A DNA stretch of 64,000 bases from Diphasiastrum complanatum (lineage: Eukaryota > Streptophyta > Lycopodiopsida > Lycopodiales > Lycopodiaceae). The notes under the pieces were generated by a model that was not told the origin of the DNA, made no database searches, and saw only the letters and a program-made list of their open reading frames with translations. Below, one piece after another: positions 48,901 through 60,835 of the stretch (within the stretch, counting starts at the first letter, position 1; each line of letters begins with the position of its first letter). Location of the stretch: NCBI GenBank assembly GCA_029204225.1, contig CM055102.1, positions 15,376,229 through 15,440,228 of the forward strand. The letters are read 5' to 3'. The position numbers were made by a program, and so were the translations under genes.

Positions 48901-50060
48901 AGAGGAGTTTTGAGTTCCAAAAAGACCCTTTAAGAATTCGTGCAAGATTGTTTTTTAATTATTAAAATATTATAACACTAATACTTTTGACTTGCCATGA
49001 CTTTTTATTCGTAGCTCAAAAGTATGCCATTTAACATATCATTGAAAAGCCCTTATTGAGCGCTTTCCAATGCACCAAACTCCGCTAATTTTGGACTTAC
49101 TACTAAAAAGTTATGCCATTTTAAGTATGTAATCAAAATGTGGACTCAAAAAGTTACGTTACGTAGATTTCGAATTTGAGTGTTTTGATTGGTCCATGTG
49201 TAAGAAAAATTTGAGATAAAATATAAAAAGAATCTTTACAAAGGGTCTTTTTTGGATTTAGAACTCCTCTAATGCTATGTCAAAGCAAATATGTTCACAA
49301 GATTTTGGAGAGACTTCACATGAGAGAGTGCAAACCCTCCATCACTCCATGTGAAGCTGTCCCGAATTGATAATAGTGGTCAAGTTGATGCTACATTATT
49401 TCGTCAACTAGTTGGAAGTTTGATTTGTCTTATGACTACTTGCCCTAATATTTGCTATGTTGTGAGCTTAATTAGTCAATTCATGTCATCACCTACTTTG
49501 AATCATTGGAAAGCAACGAAAAGGATTTTAAGGTATGTGAAGGGCACACCCAACCTTGGCTTGGTTTATAGAAGGCAAAATACTTCACCTAGATTACAAG
49601 GTTATGTTGACGCTGAGCGGACTGGCAATATAGATGATAGAAAGTCGACTTTTGGGTATGCTTTCAATTTTTAAAATGGCTATTTTTCATGGTCTACAAA
49701 GAAGCAGGACACTATTTCTCTTTCATCGATAGAAGTTGAATATAAGGCGTTAAGTTCTGCTACTCAAAAAGTTGTATGGCTGAGAAGATTGCTATGTGAG
49801 ATTGGTATGAAGCAAACACACCCCACTATAATCTTTAGTGATAGCCAAAGCAGGATATAGTTGGCCAAAAATCCATTTTCACACACGAACTAAACACAGT
49901 GAAATAAAATATCATTTTGTGTGTGAAAAGTTACAATATGAAAATATTAGTGTTACACATTGCTCTACGATGTTGCGACTTGCTGATATATTACAAAAGC
50001 CCTAAGTAAGGACAAATTTGAGACTTTTAGAGCTAAGCTTCGCATAGAAACAATTATGTA
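45904..50060 (+). pseudogene. Family-B copia gag-pol, decayed and interrupted
   Basis: Gag starts at ATG 45904 (LDGASNYNIWKFKMK), with a UBN2 core to 46330 and a zinc knuckle at 46674-46715 (CX2CX4HX4C, with a stop at its second residue); before the knuckle a 65-bp unit is tandemly duplicated (46546, 46611). Protease at about 46840: WFIDSGAMRHMT. Pre-integrase HRRLGHLNYGSL at about 47265. Integrase 47440-47960: HSDLCW, then HMPHSNGVAERK; the middle is frameshifted. RT from 48595: NKWVYRMKFHADG, GIDYEETFAPVAKW, then FEMTNLDLMHYCLGVEVWQ, a join that removes the YVDD region. A TIR element (48900-49271) follows. RNase H runs 49350-50050 (RQLVGSLI, GNIDDRKSTFGY, SLSSIEVEY). Confidence 0.88.
48900..49271. 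mobile_element. MITE-like TIR element inside copia RT
   Basis: 372 bp bounded by inverted repeats of about 31 bp (TAGAGGAGTTTTGAGTTCCA ... with GACCCTTT inside; right end ...GGATTTAGAACTCCTCTA). It sits between RT (DNDF) and the continuing copia frame (QSKYVHKIL in the interrupted frame). Flanks read GCAT-TA...TA-ATGC, so a TA target is possible (Tc1/mariner-Stowaway type), but the symmetry of the flank leaves the class open. It has no coding capacity. One end recurs at 58883-59005. Confidence 0.8.
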
Positions 50061-50117
50061 AAAAGTTTTTTTTTGAAGTACTTGTCAATACTAAAGTATG
50101 ATACTATCATGGAGGTA

Positions 50118-50418
50118 TGTTCCATGAATAGCATAGATCATAGACCAAGTGAGACGTTGATTATTGAGGGAGAGAGTTAAAGTAGCAATAATCAACATGT
50201 AATCTCTTTATAGTTATTTTCTAAGTTTGGTGACATGTTTTGCTTGGTTCTAGAATTATCAAGCCAATTCTTTCCCATCTTGAGCACTTAAGTTGATTTT
50301 TTTTGTACTTGAAAGGTTAGTGTGTATACAATGTGACAAGAGCAAATCTGTTTGTCTTGTCTTGAAGTGATTGATGTTGTACTGTGGTGATTGTGTCGAT
50401 CAATTTCTGTTGTTTTGT
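50118..50418 (+). mobile_element. Copia LTR, family B
   Basis: Begins TGTTCCATGAATAGC, ends TTGTTTTGTCA. It lies just after the RNase H end, so it is placed as the 3' LTR of the copia at 45904-50060. The bases after it (CTGTAACGTTAGTCCTTG) weakly resemble a decayed primer site, so it may instead be the 5' LTR of the duplicated unit. Confidence 0.55.
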
Positions 50419-52700
50419 CAACTGTAACGTTAGTCCTTGAGACGTGAAGAGTAACTCGTGAGTCTCAAATTAGTTTGTAGAAAGAGAAAATTACATTAGA
50501 TTTGTCAAATTATTTTTTAGGCTTGTCTGTAGTAGTAGATAGTTCAAAAATTGTGGAAAAGGCCTGTACAACTAGTGAGTCCTAGGTTCAAGTCATCCAA
50601 GAAAATCTAGTAGGTGAGTCAAGTTATTTTAGGCTTTCCAATCCTACTAGTACTAAAGGACTATAAATGGAGTAAATTTATTGCAAGGTGAGTTGCAATA
50701 ATCAACGAAGAATTTTTGTGAGTCTTATCAATAACTATGCAAACTATAAAATTCCAAAACTGGGTTGGACAATTTGCGAGTTTAGGGAGTTTATTGTTGT
50801 TATATTTTTAAATAGCCATGTTTAGAGTTATGAGAAGAATAATCTGAACTCAATGCTGCAACAACATGTTTGGATTCAAAGCAACCATATCCTTGAAGTA
50901 AAATCAAATGTACTTTTAGGGTTTAGAGAACCTAGAAAGTTTACACAATGTTTAGAAGTGTACTATTCACCAATGAAATTGACAAATCGGATCTGATGCC
51001 AAATTGAACCACAAAGTTTGAAATTGCATTATCAAACTAAGAATACAGTCCATACGATATTCTAAGGCATTTAAAAAGAGCTGAAAAATTGCATTGCCCA
51101 AAAATGAAGACGACTTAATGAGATTGTTACTCGCATGTCAAGCTCTGGCTATTGGAGACAAGCAACATGTTGGACATGACAAACACCACTGATGTTCAGA
51201 TTCAATTTCCACGTGCAAGTGACATCAGTGGTGCAAAACCACAACTGATTTGTGAGCCCATTTCGATGGCTTCTGGTTCCAAAAAAACTTGGTGCTACTC
51301 TTGTTGTGATCAATAAGTTGCATCTTCCTCTCCCAACAGCCTTCATGCCTTGGCATCTGACTTGGATCCTTGGTCTGGGACACCTAATGGCCCACCAACT
51401 ATTGTTTAGTTTTCTTTCTAATACATTGCCCCATAGTTGTACGCATGCACGCCCTGGGACAATAGAGGGTGGTTCTTGATAAGCAGATGCACTGCAACCT
51501 GCCATCTTTGCTTTGGTTTTTTGCATGCACTCTTTGTACATGTTCTATGTCTGGTCGATGAGAGACGTTGTCAATATCATTGTTCCATTGATTTATTGGT
51601 CTCTTTCATCTCACATCTATTATTGGTGCATTCACATCTCGGCCTTTTCCTGTCAAGTCTATTTCGTCCACGAAGTTGTTAACGCTGTCAGAGAATGAAC
51701 CGCCCACTATTAAATCCTTCTTCCAGCACGTACCCTTTCAAGGAGATTTTGGAAAGTTGGCCCATCACCAACATATTGTCCAATCAAAAATGATTTTTCT
51801 CTTGCACTTTGTAAGACTGGATTTGCTAGATCCCCCATAGCAGCCTCATAAATTCTCAACTTCATGTTGTAGTTGTCCACTCTCTGCCATGCGTTGTGGA
51901 ATACATGACAAGCCCAAAAATCACTCATACACTTTCATAAGCATAATGAAAAAATACTTTCAACAACATTTAGCTCTATCTTTGGCAATTAATCATTTTA
52001 TTGAGACTTCTACATTGCTTTTTTTGTTTTAAACTTTTTAACAAATTCAACTAAATTGAGACTATATTCATATTTTGAGACTTCTTAACCAAATTGAATG
52101 TAGACTCATTGTCTCTAAGTATATATTCTTATCATGTTCAGACAACAACATTATTTTTAACCTTATTAGTTATACATTTTTAATATTCAATAGTTGAATT
52201 ATAAGATGAGATTTTCGATTTGGGAACATGAATAGTCTCAAGATAGTTGAATTTAAGAATTCTTTGATTTAATTTTTTAACATTCCCTTCACAAGCTTTC
52301 TGTTCTCCAAAATCACACTCAAGAATGCTCTTTACAAATATCTACTCGTTCCATCATTCACAAACCGCGCAAGTTAGCATAGTGAGGAAGATAGCATGAC
52401 ACTCTGACAAATGCATTAAAAATGGATTTACAGGGTACCTTTGCTTTTCTATAAGGGCACCTTTGGCATATCTAGGGCAGTGTCATCTTTTTCGCCTATC
52501 ACAAATCACGTGTAAAAGCACAGTGTCGTATTTTTTTCGCCTTTTTCGCCTGTGGAAATTTACTTATATTCATGCATACAGTTGCATTTTTCGCTTTTCT
52601 TATTTTACATGTAAATATGCAGACACTCTGCGATAACACAAGTAAAATACAGCAGCATGAATGGAGGCAGATTAACATAGAATTTAGGAGAGTAAAGGAG
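50127..52700. repeat. 2.6-kb duplicated segment, copy 2
   Basis: See 37070-39660. This copy keeps a 27-bp stretch (about 51730-51757) lost in copy 1, which extends the minus frame to GDGPTFQNLLERV. Its right edge lacks the last bases of the family-A LTR and part of the polypurine tract (GGAG joined to CCCTTAATTTGG). Confidence 0.9.
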
Positions 52701-52734
52701 CCCTTAATTTGGATCCGTGAATGCCATGATCTTT

Positions 52735-53198
52735 AGACTAAGCAATGCACAAAACTTGTTGTGTGCATTGACAGTTGATGTCTTTGTGAATATATCCGCA
52801 ACTACGTCCTACGTTCTACAGTACTTTAAGCATACCTCCTTGTTAAGAATCTTGTCCCTGATGTAGTGATATCGGATTTTAATGTGCTTACTCCTAGAGT
52901 GAAATCTAGGGTTGGCCAATAAGGCAATAGCACTCTGATTATCATAGAATATAATTGTTGGGTTGTACTGATACAAACTAACGTCTGACAGTAAATTTCT
53001 CAACCAAAATGCTTCTGTAATAGATTGAGAAGCAACAATGTATTATGCTTTTGTAGAAGAAAGAGCGATAGAGGTTTGTTTACAACTGTTCCATGAGATA
53101 GGACCGCCGTTGAAGAAGAATGTAAATCCAGATGTGGACTTACGATTGTCTACATCTGCTCCCCAACTTGCATCAGAATATCTGTCAAGAATCAAATA
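52735..53198 (-). pseudogene. Family-A copia RNase H
   Basis: Minus strand from 53198: YLILDRYSDASWGADVDNRK, STSGFTF, WNSCKQTSIALSSTKA, one stop, then NPTIIFYDNQSAIALLANP, HSRSKHIKIRYHYIRD and ADIFTK near the end. It is cut at 53199 by the LTR of another copia. Confidence 0.85.
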
Positions 53199-53463
53199 TG
53201 CAACATTAAGCATTTACCATAAGCAATCACCAAGTAGGGAGACGGAAGAAGAACACGCAATATCACTCAATCACACTAACTTCATACTGAATATAAAAAT
53301 GTACATATAAACCCTGAACCCTGATAGAGAGAGAGAAAACTTAGGAGTAGACTACTAGACTAGCCTACGGCTAGTTACAACTGGTAATAGCTGTCAATAA
53401 TAAAGTACATCGAGAACAATAACTAAGAAGTGTAACAATGAAGTTTATCATTGATTTCTAACA
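53199..53463 (-). mobile_element. 3' LTR of inserted copia, family C
   Basis: 265 bp, TGCAACATTAAGC ... TTTCTAACA (minus TGTTAGAAAT...TAATGTTGCA). On the minus strand it follows the purine-rich TTGAAAGAGAG. It interrupts family-A RNase H exactly at 53199. The matching 5' LTR is not visible. Confidence 0.75.
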
Positions 53464-55540
53464 CTCTCTTTCAATGATAAAATTACATTCTTCTATGCCT
53501 AAGAGACTACGAAGGTTCTCAAATTTACATTTACGTAAAGATCTAATAAAAATATCAGCCACTTGATTTTCAGATTTACAAAAAACTAGATCAATGGCTC
53601 CAATAATTATTTTCTCTCGAACAAAGTGATGATGTATCTCGATGTGTTTTGTTCGAGCATGTAGAATTGGGTTTCTGGCAAGATGGATACAACTTTTGTT
53701 GTCGCAATATACAGTTGTAGCATTCACCTGTGATCGTCCCAAGTTAGTAAGTAGTCTTCCTAGCCATATTACCTCTTGTGTAGCATTGCTAAGTGCACGA
53801 TACTCAGCTTCCGTCGAAGACAAGGCTACTATAGGTTGCTTCTTGTTGCTCCAAGAAATAGTAGTTGTACCATAGCTAAATGTATGAGCACTGGTAGATC
53901 GTCTATCATCAATATTTCCTGCCCAATCATCATCTGTATAACCTACCAACATTAGGGCTTCAGATTGATCATACTTCAAGCCAAAATTTAACGTGCCTCA
54001 AAAATATCTCAAAATACGTCTAGCAGCTTTCCAATGAGTCTGACTAGGTTCTTGCATAAATTGACTTACCACACCAACAACATAAGCAATGTTAGGACGT
54101 GTGTGTGTCAAATAGATTAAACTACCCACTAACTGTTTGTATAAGTATGCATCAACTTTCTTGGCTTCATCATATGTAGAAAGTTTGGTATTGGCCTCCA
54201 TTGGAGTACTCAATGACTTGCAATCCTGCATATTGAACTTATACGATAGATCCTGTGCATACTTGATTTGCATAAGAATAACATTGTCTTCCTTTTGCCA
54301 AACTTCAATACCAAGACAATAATGCATCAGCCCTAAATTGCTCATGCCAAAGGTATTGGAAAGGTATGATTTGATTTCATCAATTAAGCCCATATTACTT
54401 CCTGTAATAATCAAATCATCGACATAGAGAACAATGAACAGTATCTCTGAGTTTTCGACGAACTGATCCTCGATAAATATTGTATCCCGGCTGTACAAGA
54501 TTTTCTGGGTATCGGGATCATACAACTTGAATGTGTTATCAGATGAAGTATATCTAATCAGGATGGTCTTGAGACCTTGGAAGTCAAATCTTCCTCGTGT
54601 CTTTTAGGATCTACATGTAGGCAACGCATCCGAATACTCTTAGGTTCTTCACAGAAGGCTTAGATCCTGTCCACACCTCATGGGGTGTTTTGCCTGAGAG
54701 GGCCTTGGTCAAACATCTGTTCTAGACGTAAGCTGCAGTGGAGACAGCTTTGGCCTAGAAGCGACAACGATGCATGCGCCAACATAAATTTAGCTGATTC
54801 AACCAGAGTACGGTTCTTCCTCTCGGCTAAGCCATTAGATTGAGGACTATAAGGAGTGATGAATAGCTTCTCAATGCCTTGGCTTTGGCAGTACTCTTTA
54901 GACTCAGTAGAGATGTACTCTCCACCATTGTCAGACCTCAGGTCCTTGATCGTCCTTCCAGTGTCTTTTTCTGCACACTCCTTGAAGATTTTGAAACAAA
55001 TGAAAGATTTTGATTTCTTTTGAATAAAATACACCATAGTCCTTCTGGAAACTTCATCAATAAAAGTTATAAAATATTTTGCATCCTTCAGAGAAGGATT
55101 TTTCATGAATACACAATGTTTAACAATCCTCTAGTAGTATGCTGATGGCTTGATCTAAATGGTTTCCTAGTCTGTTTACCAACTAAACAGTCTTGACAGA
55201 CAGGTAACTCGACTTTATTACTAGGATAGTCTAGATAAAAAACAATAGAATGTTTAAACATTTGTTGTACAACAGCATGATTCAAGTGACCAAGTCTGTA
55301 ATGGCAAAGTAAACTTTTATTTGCTTGAATAGAAGTACTGAGCGTCTGACTAGAGGCAGAAAAGTAATAAATCAATCTATACAAGTATCCATGCCTCTTT
55401 TCAAGTGCTAGGATCTTGCATGTCCTACCAACTACTTTGCACTGATCACATTCAAATTCTACTTTATGTCCTAGATCTATGATTCTGTTTACAGAGAGCA
55501 GAATCATAGATAAATTGAATATATAGATTGATCATTTGCA
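53464..55540 (-). pseudogene. Family-C copia pre-integrase-integrase-RT-RNase H
   Basis: Pre-integrase 55507-55103 with intact HHCC (HYRLGHLNH ... CQDCLVGK). Integrase 55106-54678: first catalytic Asp region lost, LRSDNGGEYIS and SNGLAERKNRTL kept. Then frameshifted GKK-type tail to YDPDTQKILYSRD, joined directly to RT at LYVDDLIITGSN, so the RT fingers are deleted. RT/RNase H at 54525-53464 is one frame with a single TAG at 53998: LMHYCLGIEVWQ, KQLVGSLIYLTHTRPNIAY, DDDWAGNIDDRRSTS, SSTEAEYRAL, DNKSCIHLARNP. The best-preserved catalytic region in the window. Confidence 0.9.
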
Positions 55541-56560
55541 AAGCTCAATCTCATAGTACCTTTACCTTTAATAGCTTGGGTGCTATTATCGCCAAGGTGA
55601 ACGTGTTTGTTGGTACTGTAGGGTGTATAGGAGTCAAAACAACCGATGAGGTTGGTCATGTGCTGAGTGGCATCAAAATCCAAAAACCAAGAGCTGGTTG
55701 GATGCTCCTTGATGGCTGGTCATGAAGGCATCATGATCCGCTTCTTGAATGGGCTGTGGAGCTTCTATAGCTGCATTGGCCACTTGATTCGACTGTCCCT
55801 TGCTGTTGTTCTTTGCTTGTAGTATCTGGCAATCTTGAATCTCGTGGTTGTTTTTCTTGCAGTAATTGCAGAACAACTTCTTCTTTGTCTATGGATTTGA
55901 CTGTCCTTTGTGCTGTGCTGGTTTTTGGTCTTGCTTTGATTTCTTCGGGTCTTTCTTCTTCTTCTGCTCAGTCATGCTCTTGTTGGTGTACAAAGCGTGA
56001 GAATCAGCTGAGGAACTGGAGGTTTTGTTCCTCCGTGTGCCTTCCTGCAACAACATTGAAATGACTCTTGAAAGAGTCAGCTCTGGACGTGTCGTGATGA
56101 TCATCACCCAGCTGTCATATGAGCTTGGCAAGCTTGTAAGCAGTTGCATCACCGCGTCTTGATCGTCTATGATAGATCCGACAACGGCCATTTGCTTCAG
56201 CAGGTTCTTGTATTGGTTGATGTGATTTTGCCAGGATTCACCATTCGCCATCTTGAGGGAGTAAAATTTTTTCCTGAGATGTAGCTTGGAAGCTATATCT
56301 CGCACTTTGTATAATGTGCTCAAGATGTCCCTGACTTCTTTGGATGTTTGGGCTTTGGGTACATGGTTGATCTGAGTATCCGAAATGTTGAGGATGATCA
56401 ACGCAAATGCCTTTCCATCCTTCAGCTTCCATCTAAAGACTAGTGTGTCATCAGCTTCAGGTTTCTCTTCTACACCTGTAACAACGTCATACAATTCCTT
56501 AGCCATTAGCACTATTTTCATCTTAAATTTTCATAGATGATAATTGGTTCCATCAAGCTT
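55541..56560 (-). pseudogene. Copia gag (UBN2), zinc knuckle and protease
   Basis: Gag from about 56560 (LDGTNYHLWKFKMK) with a continuous frame 56521-55889 (DVVTGVEEKPEADDTL, LTSLPSSYDSWVM, Lys-rich end). Next a zinc knuckle CNYCKKNNHEIQDC at 55876-55830. The protease follows in another frame at about 55690 as WFLDFDATQHMT, where the DSGA catalytic motif has become DFDA. Likely family A, because its primer site and LTR lie just upstream. Confidence 0.85.
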
Positions 56561-56740
56561 GTCCATGATATGACTGGCTTTCCCCTGAGAATCCATGTGG
56601 AAGATTAGTCTAGGTGATATGAATAACTATCAGTGACTTAAGTATGAAAATCTGGTGCTAAATTACAGAACAAGAAGACAATTACTCTATCAGCTAGTAG
56701 AGCCTTGTTTTTGTGGAAGCTTATCATACTACAAAAACTA

Positions 56741-56752
56741 GCTCTGATACCA
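56741..56752 (-). promoter_or_regulatory. Met-tRNA-type primer site
   Basis: GCTCTGATACCA (minus TGGTATCAGAGC) abutting the LTR at 56753; the gag start lies about 190 bp downstream on the minus strand. Confidence 0.92.
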
Positions 56753-58019
56753 TGTTGGAAAGAGGGGTGTGAAGAAAGATAACTCAAAAAAAAAAATGAA
56801 CACAAGAAGAAGCGAACTCAAAATCCGAAAAAGAAATGAACTCAAATGAAAATTGTTCGTGCGCAGTGGAATAAGCTATCTCACTCTTTCCTCAAGCATG
56901 ACTACACCTATCAGACTCGAACAAAACATTAGTGAGAGAAATTATGTTCGATCTGATTATGTAGCCAAACATTAAGCATCAGAAACATCAGAAAGATAAT
57001 TTGTCGTGAATAGCTAGACAAATTATTAGTACCAAATTATTTGTGAAGAGCTAGACTAATAATCAGTCACGAATTAGTCACAAAACAAGACTAAATATTA
57101 GTTGCGAACAGCTAGACTGATAATAATTCGTGCAGAGCAGACAACTAGACTAAGTAATTAGAAAACCAGACAGAATGTAGAAAAGCATTGCAATATTGAC
57201 ACAAGCTTGAACGCAGAACAAACAGAGCTGTAATCAGATTAAGTATAACAAAATATACAGGTCAATAATGTAGGTGAGCACAAAACAATAGCGGACGTAG
57301 CCGCGTGCTTCACAAAGCTAATCACACAATATGTAAAGGTGATGAACCTATTACTGATAATACATCTGGAAGAAAAGAATCAATGTGCGAAAGCATCTAC
57401 GATGTCTATCGCTGATTATCAGTGATGTTTCGTTCTCTCTCTTCTATTCTAATGTCGTTCTAATACTATTTCTTCATTGAATACACAGATGGTATTTGAT
57501 ATATATACATAATTTTTACAGGTGTGCAGATGAAGAAAGTACAAAAGTGGTTGTGTTGTTTGTGGGAGATCGTGGGTGGTTGTTGTCGTTGTCAAATCTG
57601 ATTGCACAGTGCATGGGATGAGTGTGAGGAGGCCGTGACGTCAGTGTTTGCTAAAATTAACATTGATGAAAATGCGAAAAACACGACACTCTGACAAATG
57701 CCTTAAAAATTGATTTACAGGGTACCTTCACTTTTCTATAAGGGCACCTTTGGCATTTATAGGACATCTTTGGCATTTGTAGGGCAGTGTTGCCTTTTTC
57801 GCCAGTCACAAATCACGTGTAAAAACACTGTATTGTCTCTATTTTTTTGCCTTTTTCACCTATGGAAATTTACTTGTATTTATGCAGACAATCACGTTTT
57901 TTCCTGTCTTATCTTACATGTAAATATGCAGACTGTGCGATAACACAAGTAAAATACAATAGCATGAATGGAGGCAGATTAACATAGGATTTAGGAGAGT
58001 AAAGGAGATAAATCCAACA
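56753..58019 (-). mobile_element. Complete 5' LTR, copia family A (1267 bp)
   Basis: TGTTGGAAAG ... AATCCAACA (minus TGTTGGATTT...CTTTCCAACA). On the minus strand GTATATATAT at about 57503-57510 is the TATA box, followed by ACCATCTGTGTATTCAAT. Several TAGTCTAGCTSTTCRC words form a degenerate repeat near the primer-site end (57000-57150). Copies or parts at 31374, 36061, 39330 and 52370. Confidence 0.88.
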
Positions 58020-58370
58020 GTCATGGTAGTCACGAAAGACGTCTCCTTCGAAGAATGGTTTCGAGTCTATTATATTGCCATATATTTCCAAAGATGATAG
58101 AATCAAAAGCGATGTCATACGCACATACTTGGATTTGAAACAAAACTGCTTCTTGAACTAGTTTAAACAACATAGCATAGTACGTGTGCTACCATTACTT
58201 CTGAACATTACGGTGTTTGCCACATGCATACTTGTATCGGAGTTTTTTCCAAATCAAAAAGGAATAGAGGTGCAATTCTACAATCTATAAGGCGCTGTAA
58301 AAAAAGAACATATTTCACTCAATATGTAAGTTGACATTTGATTTATGACAACATGTAAGAGCTATATTGC
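58020..58370. other. No gene seen
   Basis: AT-rich flank of the copia LTR; nothing recognised. Confidence 0.4.
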
Positions 58371-58496
58371 TTGTGAACAAACAAATTATGATGTTAGTTG
58401 TTGTCCACCAGCCATCATTGAGCCACTTGATGATAGACAAAAAAGTAGCTCCCTCCTACCAGCGATGGAGGTCCAGTTATGATCATAATACTTGTG

Positions 58497-58773
58497 TCAT
58501 AGAGTATGCTTATGATCTAGCATTCTGAAAACACCTACATCATTGTCCAACAAAGGGCATATGCTACGATTCAAGCATTCAAATGAGTAATTATACTTGT
58601 TTCTAGGCAGAAACAGAAAGAAAGAAGAGCGCACTGCCACCGCTATTCCAGTGCATTCACAACTCAAATGTTTTTTCATTTGGGAAAACATGTTTTCCTT
58701 ATTAAGAGGAACATATTCAAAGCCATTAAAGTAGAGTTTATAGATCGTGATCCAGCGCCCTCCCTCAACCATA
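58497..58773 (-). CDS. Orphan exon-like open frame, unidentified
   Basis: After a good acceptor on the minus strand (TTTTCTCACAG, ending at 58774) a 91-codon frame begins SMVEGGRWITIYKLYFNGFE and ends at TGA 58497. It has normal amino-acid composition, four Cys in the centre (CECT ... ECLNRSIC) and no low complexity. I do not recognise the family. The upstream part would lie towards 58880, where a TIR-element end begins, so the gene is probably broken. It may be chance, but the splice site and length favour a host exon remnant. Confidence 0.35.
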
Positions 58774-58882
58774 CTCTGTGAGAAAATTCACTACCAATCA
58801 AGCTTTCTTTATGTACACTATCAAAACAACAATTCGATATGCAAATGTATAGTAAAGGATCACTTACCATAGTGTATGACAT

Positions 58883-59005
58883 TAGAGGGGTTCCAAAATA
58901 AAAAAAGACCCTTTGTAAAATACTTTTATTTTTTTTCTTTAGTTTCGACCGTCACTAGGCCCAATCAAAATGCACAGATTTAAAATCTACGTAACATAGT
59001 TCAAA
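58883..59005. mobile_element. MITE-like element end, related to 48900-49271
   Basis: TAGAGGGGTTCCAAAAT, GACCCTTTGTAAA, CCAATCAAAA and AAATCTACGTAAC match, in order, the reverse complement of the right end of the element at 48900-49271. No matching right end was found, so it is truncated or part of a larger element. Confidence 0.65.
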
Positions 59006-59343
59006 TTAACTGAGAAATAAAAATACAATATAGAAAACTTTGAAATTTGTGTCCGGGCAGCATGGACTTATCCCATTGGTTTCTTTTTCCTGCCCGACAC
59101 GTGCTAATCTTCCCGACATCAATACATCAAGTTAAATTTACTTAACTATGCTGGTTAGTATAATGAAATTTGCTAACTATACTAGTTACAATTGTAGAAA
59201 TACAGTATGTAGAGTTACATAAAATATGGTATACACATTAATTGTGACTATGTTGGCATTCACATTAGATTAAATGTAATACGAAAAATTGAAATAAAGT
59301 ATCATATTAGAGAGATTTTGGCGCCCAAGCTTTGAAAATAGAA
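59006..59343. other. No gene seen
   Basis: AT-rich sequence between the TIR-element end and the next open region; possibly element interior or promoter. Confidence 0.35.
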
Positions 59344-60475
59344 ATGGCAAAGAGACCCAGATCTACAGTTGAGTTTGTGATTCTTTACAATGAGAAAGAT
59401 GAAGCTGATATCTGGAAGCCAACAAAATATACAAAGAATTCATGGGTATTGCTGCATCCATCATCAAAGGGCAATTTCTGACAAAAGAAAAGAGCAAAAA
59501 TGACATACAAATCTTATTGGAAAGAAAAATTTTTGGAGTTTAAGACTATCCCGGGAGGTCAATTGATATCAGAAGTTTTAGTACAACATGTATATATGCA
59601 TTCAGAAATCAAAGTACATGATATTAATTCTCATGTTCATCGAAAATATAATTGTAAATATATCAAAACATATGCACTCTACAACAATCATAGGTAATTT
59701 TCTTTATTGATGCTCTTCAGATTAGGATTTAAATGATTCAACATTGTTTTTTTCTTTCAGATTTATACCCATCATGCATAAGTGAATGGGAGCCAGCACA
59801 ATCACTTGCAGGAATATTGGACGTGATTCACTCTGACGTTACAAAGCTGCAATACAGAAGAGGAAGAAGTCCGAAGGAACTTGCAGATTGTGGTATCTAT
59901 TTTTATGAATCTTTATATAAGCCACATACAGATGGAGGTTTTGGCAAGCTCAAAGCACTTCCATTGCCTAGTTTTCAAAGTGATGAGTAGCCTACTCCTA
60001 ACAGTGTTGTTTCTGAATCCTTGAGATGCAAGCTACTCATTGATATTAGAAATGCTATGAAGATAAGCACTGGCTCAAAAACTGTTCATCTAAGTTGGTT
60101 TATCTCATTACATATATTTGTTGATTTTTTCTTGAGTGCTAGTGTTTGTAGGACACCAACTTTATTTGTTTGTAAGGATTTATCAGATGAGACTTTGTCA
60201 GATCTCATGGATCAAGGCTAGGATGGTAAAATAAATAATGACATAGAATGCAGGATTAAAAAGTCTTCAATGATCATTCGTTATCATATCAAAAAGCAAA
60301 TGCTCAGTCTCACATTTAGCTATCAGAGATATAAGAAAATTGAGGGTACATGGCTACCCCTGGATCAAGACTTTGAACTAAATGGTCACACGATTTTATC
60401 AGAACAGAGCTCATGCTATTACAAACCAATCTACCAACATATTTCAGATTTATCATCAACGGAAGACTCATAAGT
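59344..60475 (+). pseudogene. Unidentified spliced-looking coding region, broken
   Basis: ATG at 59344 opens MAKRPRSTVEFVILYNEKDE; a TGA at about 59479 interrupts, and the same frame continues to 59693 (GGQLISEVLVQHVYMHSEIK). There GTAATT and, 66 bp on, TTTTTTTCTTTCAG (ending 59760) look like an intron. Coding resumes as LYPSCISEWEPAQSL and QYRRGRSPKELADCGIYFYE, stop at 59988; further blocks are CKLLIDIRNAMKIS, LFVCKDLSDETLSDLMDQG and YKKIEGTWLPLDQDFELNGH ending at TAA 60471-60473. The phase across the intron does not match, and stops separate the blocks. No domain recognised. The composition is ordinary protein, not repeat, and unlike retroelement ORFs, so a host pseudogene or unusual transposon gene is likely. 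Confidence 0.45.
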
Positions 60476-60835
60476 ACTTTATGTTTATTGCCATTTCAAC
60501 ATAGAGCAAAATAATTGAAAATGGTATAATCTACAATTGCACATTCACTAATATTTGTCATGTCACAGATGCGAGAAAGACAGGAGCTGATAACGTGCTG
60601 CAAAGATCTACCTACAACAATCACCATTGTGGGAGAACAATAGCTTCAAATAAATAGTAAAAATCTGTGTATAGACTCTTTCATTCAATAAATGAAAGCC
60701 CAAGTTGGGCATCAGTATATGTATTTTGTGCTCCTAAATTCATAAAATGGAACAGCATTTGATATATCAATGTATATTTTTCTATGAATTCTATACATGT
60801 GCAATCTATTTCTGTTCTATGCTATTTGTATTGTT

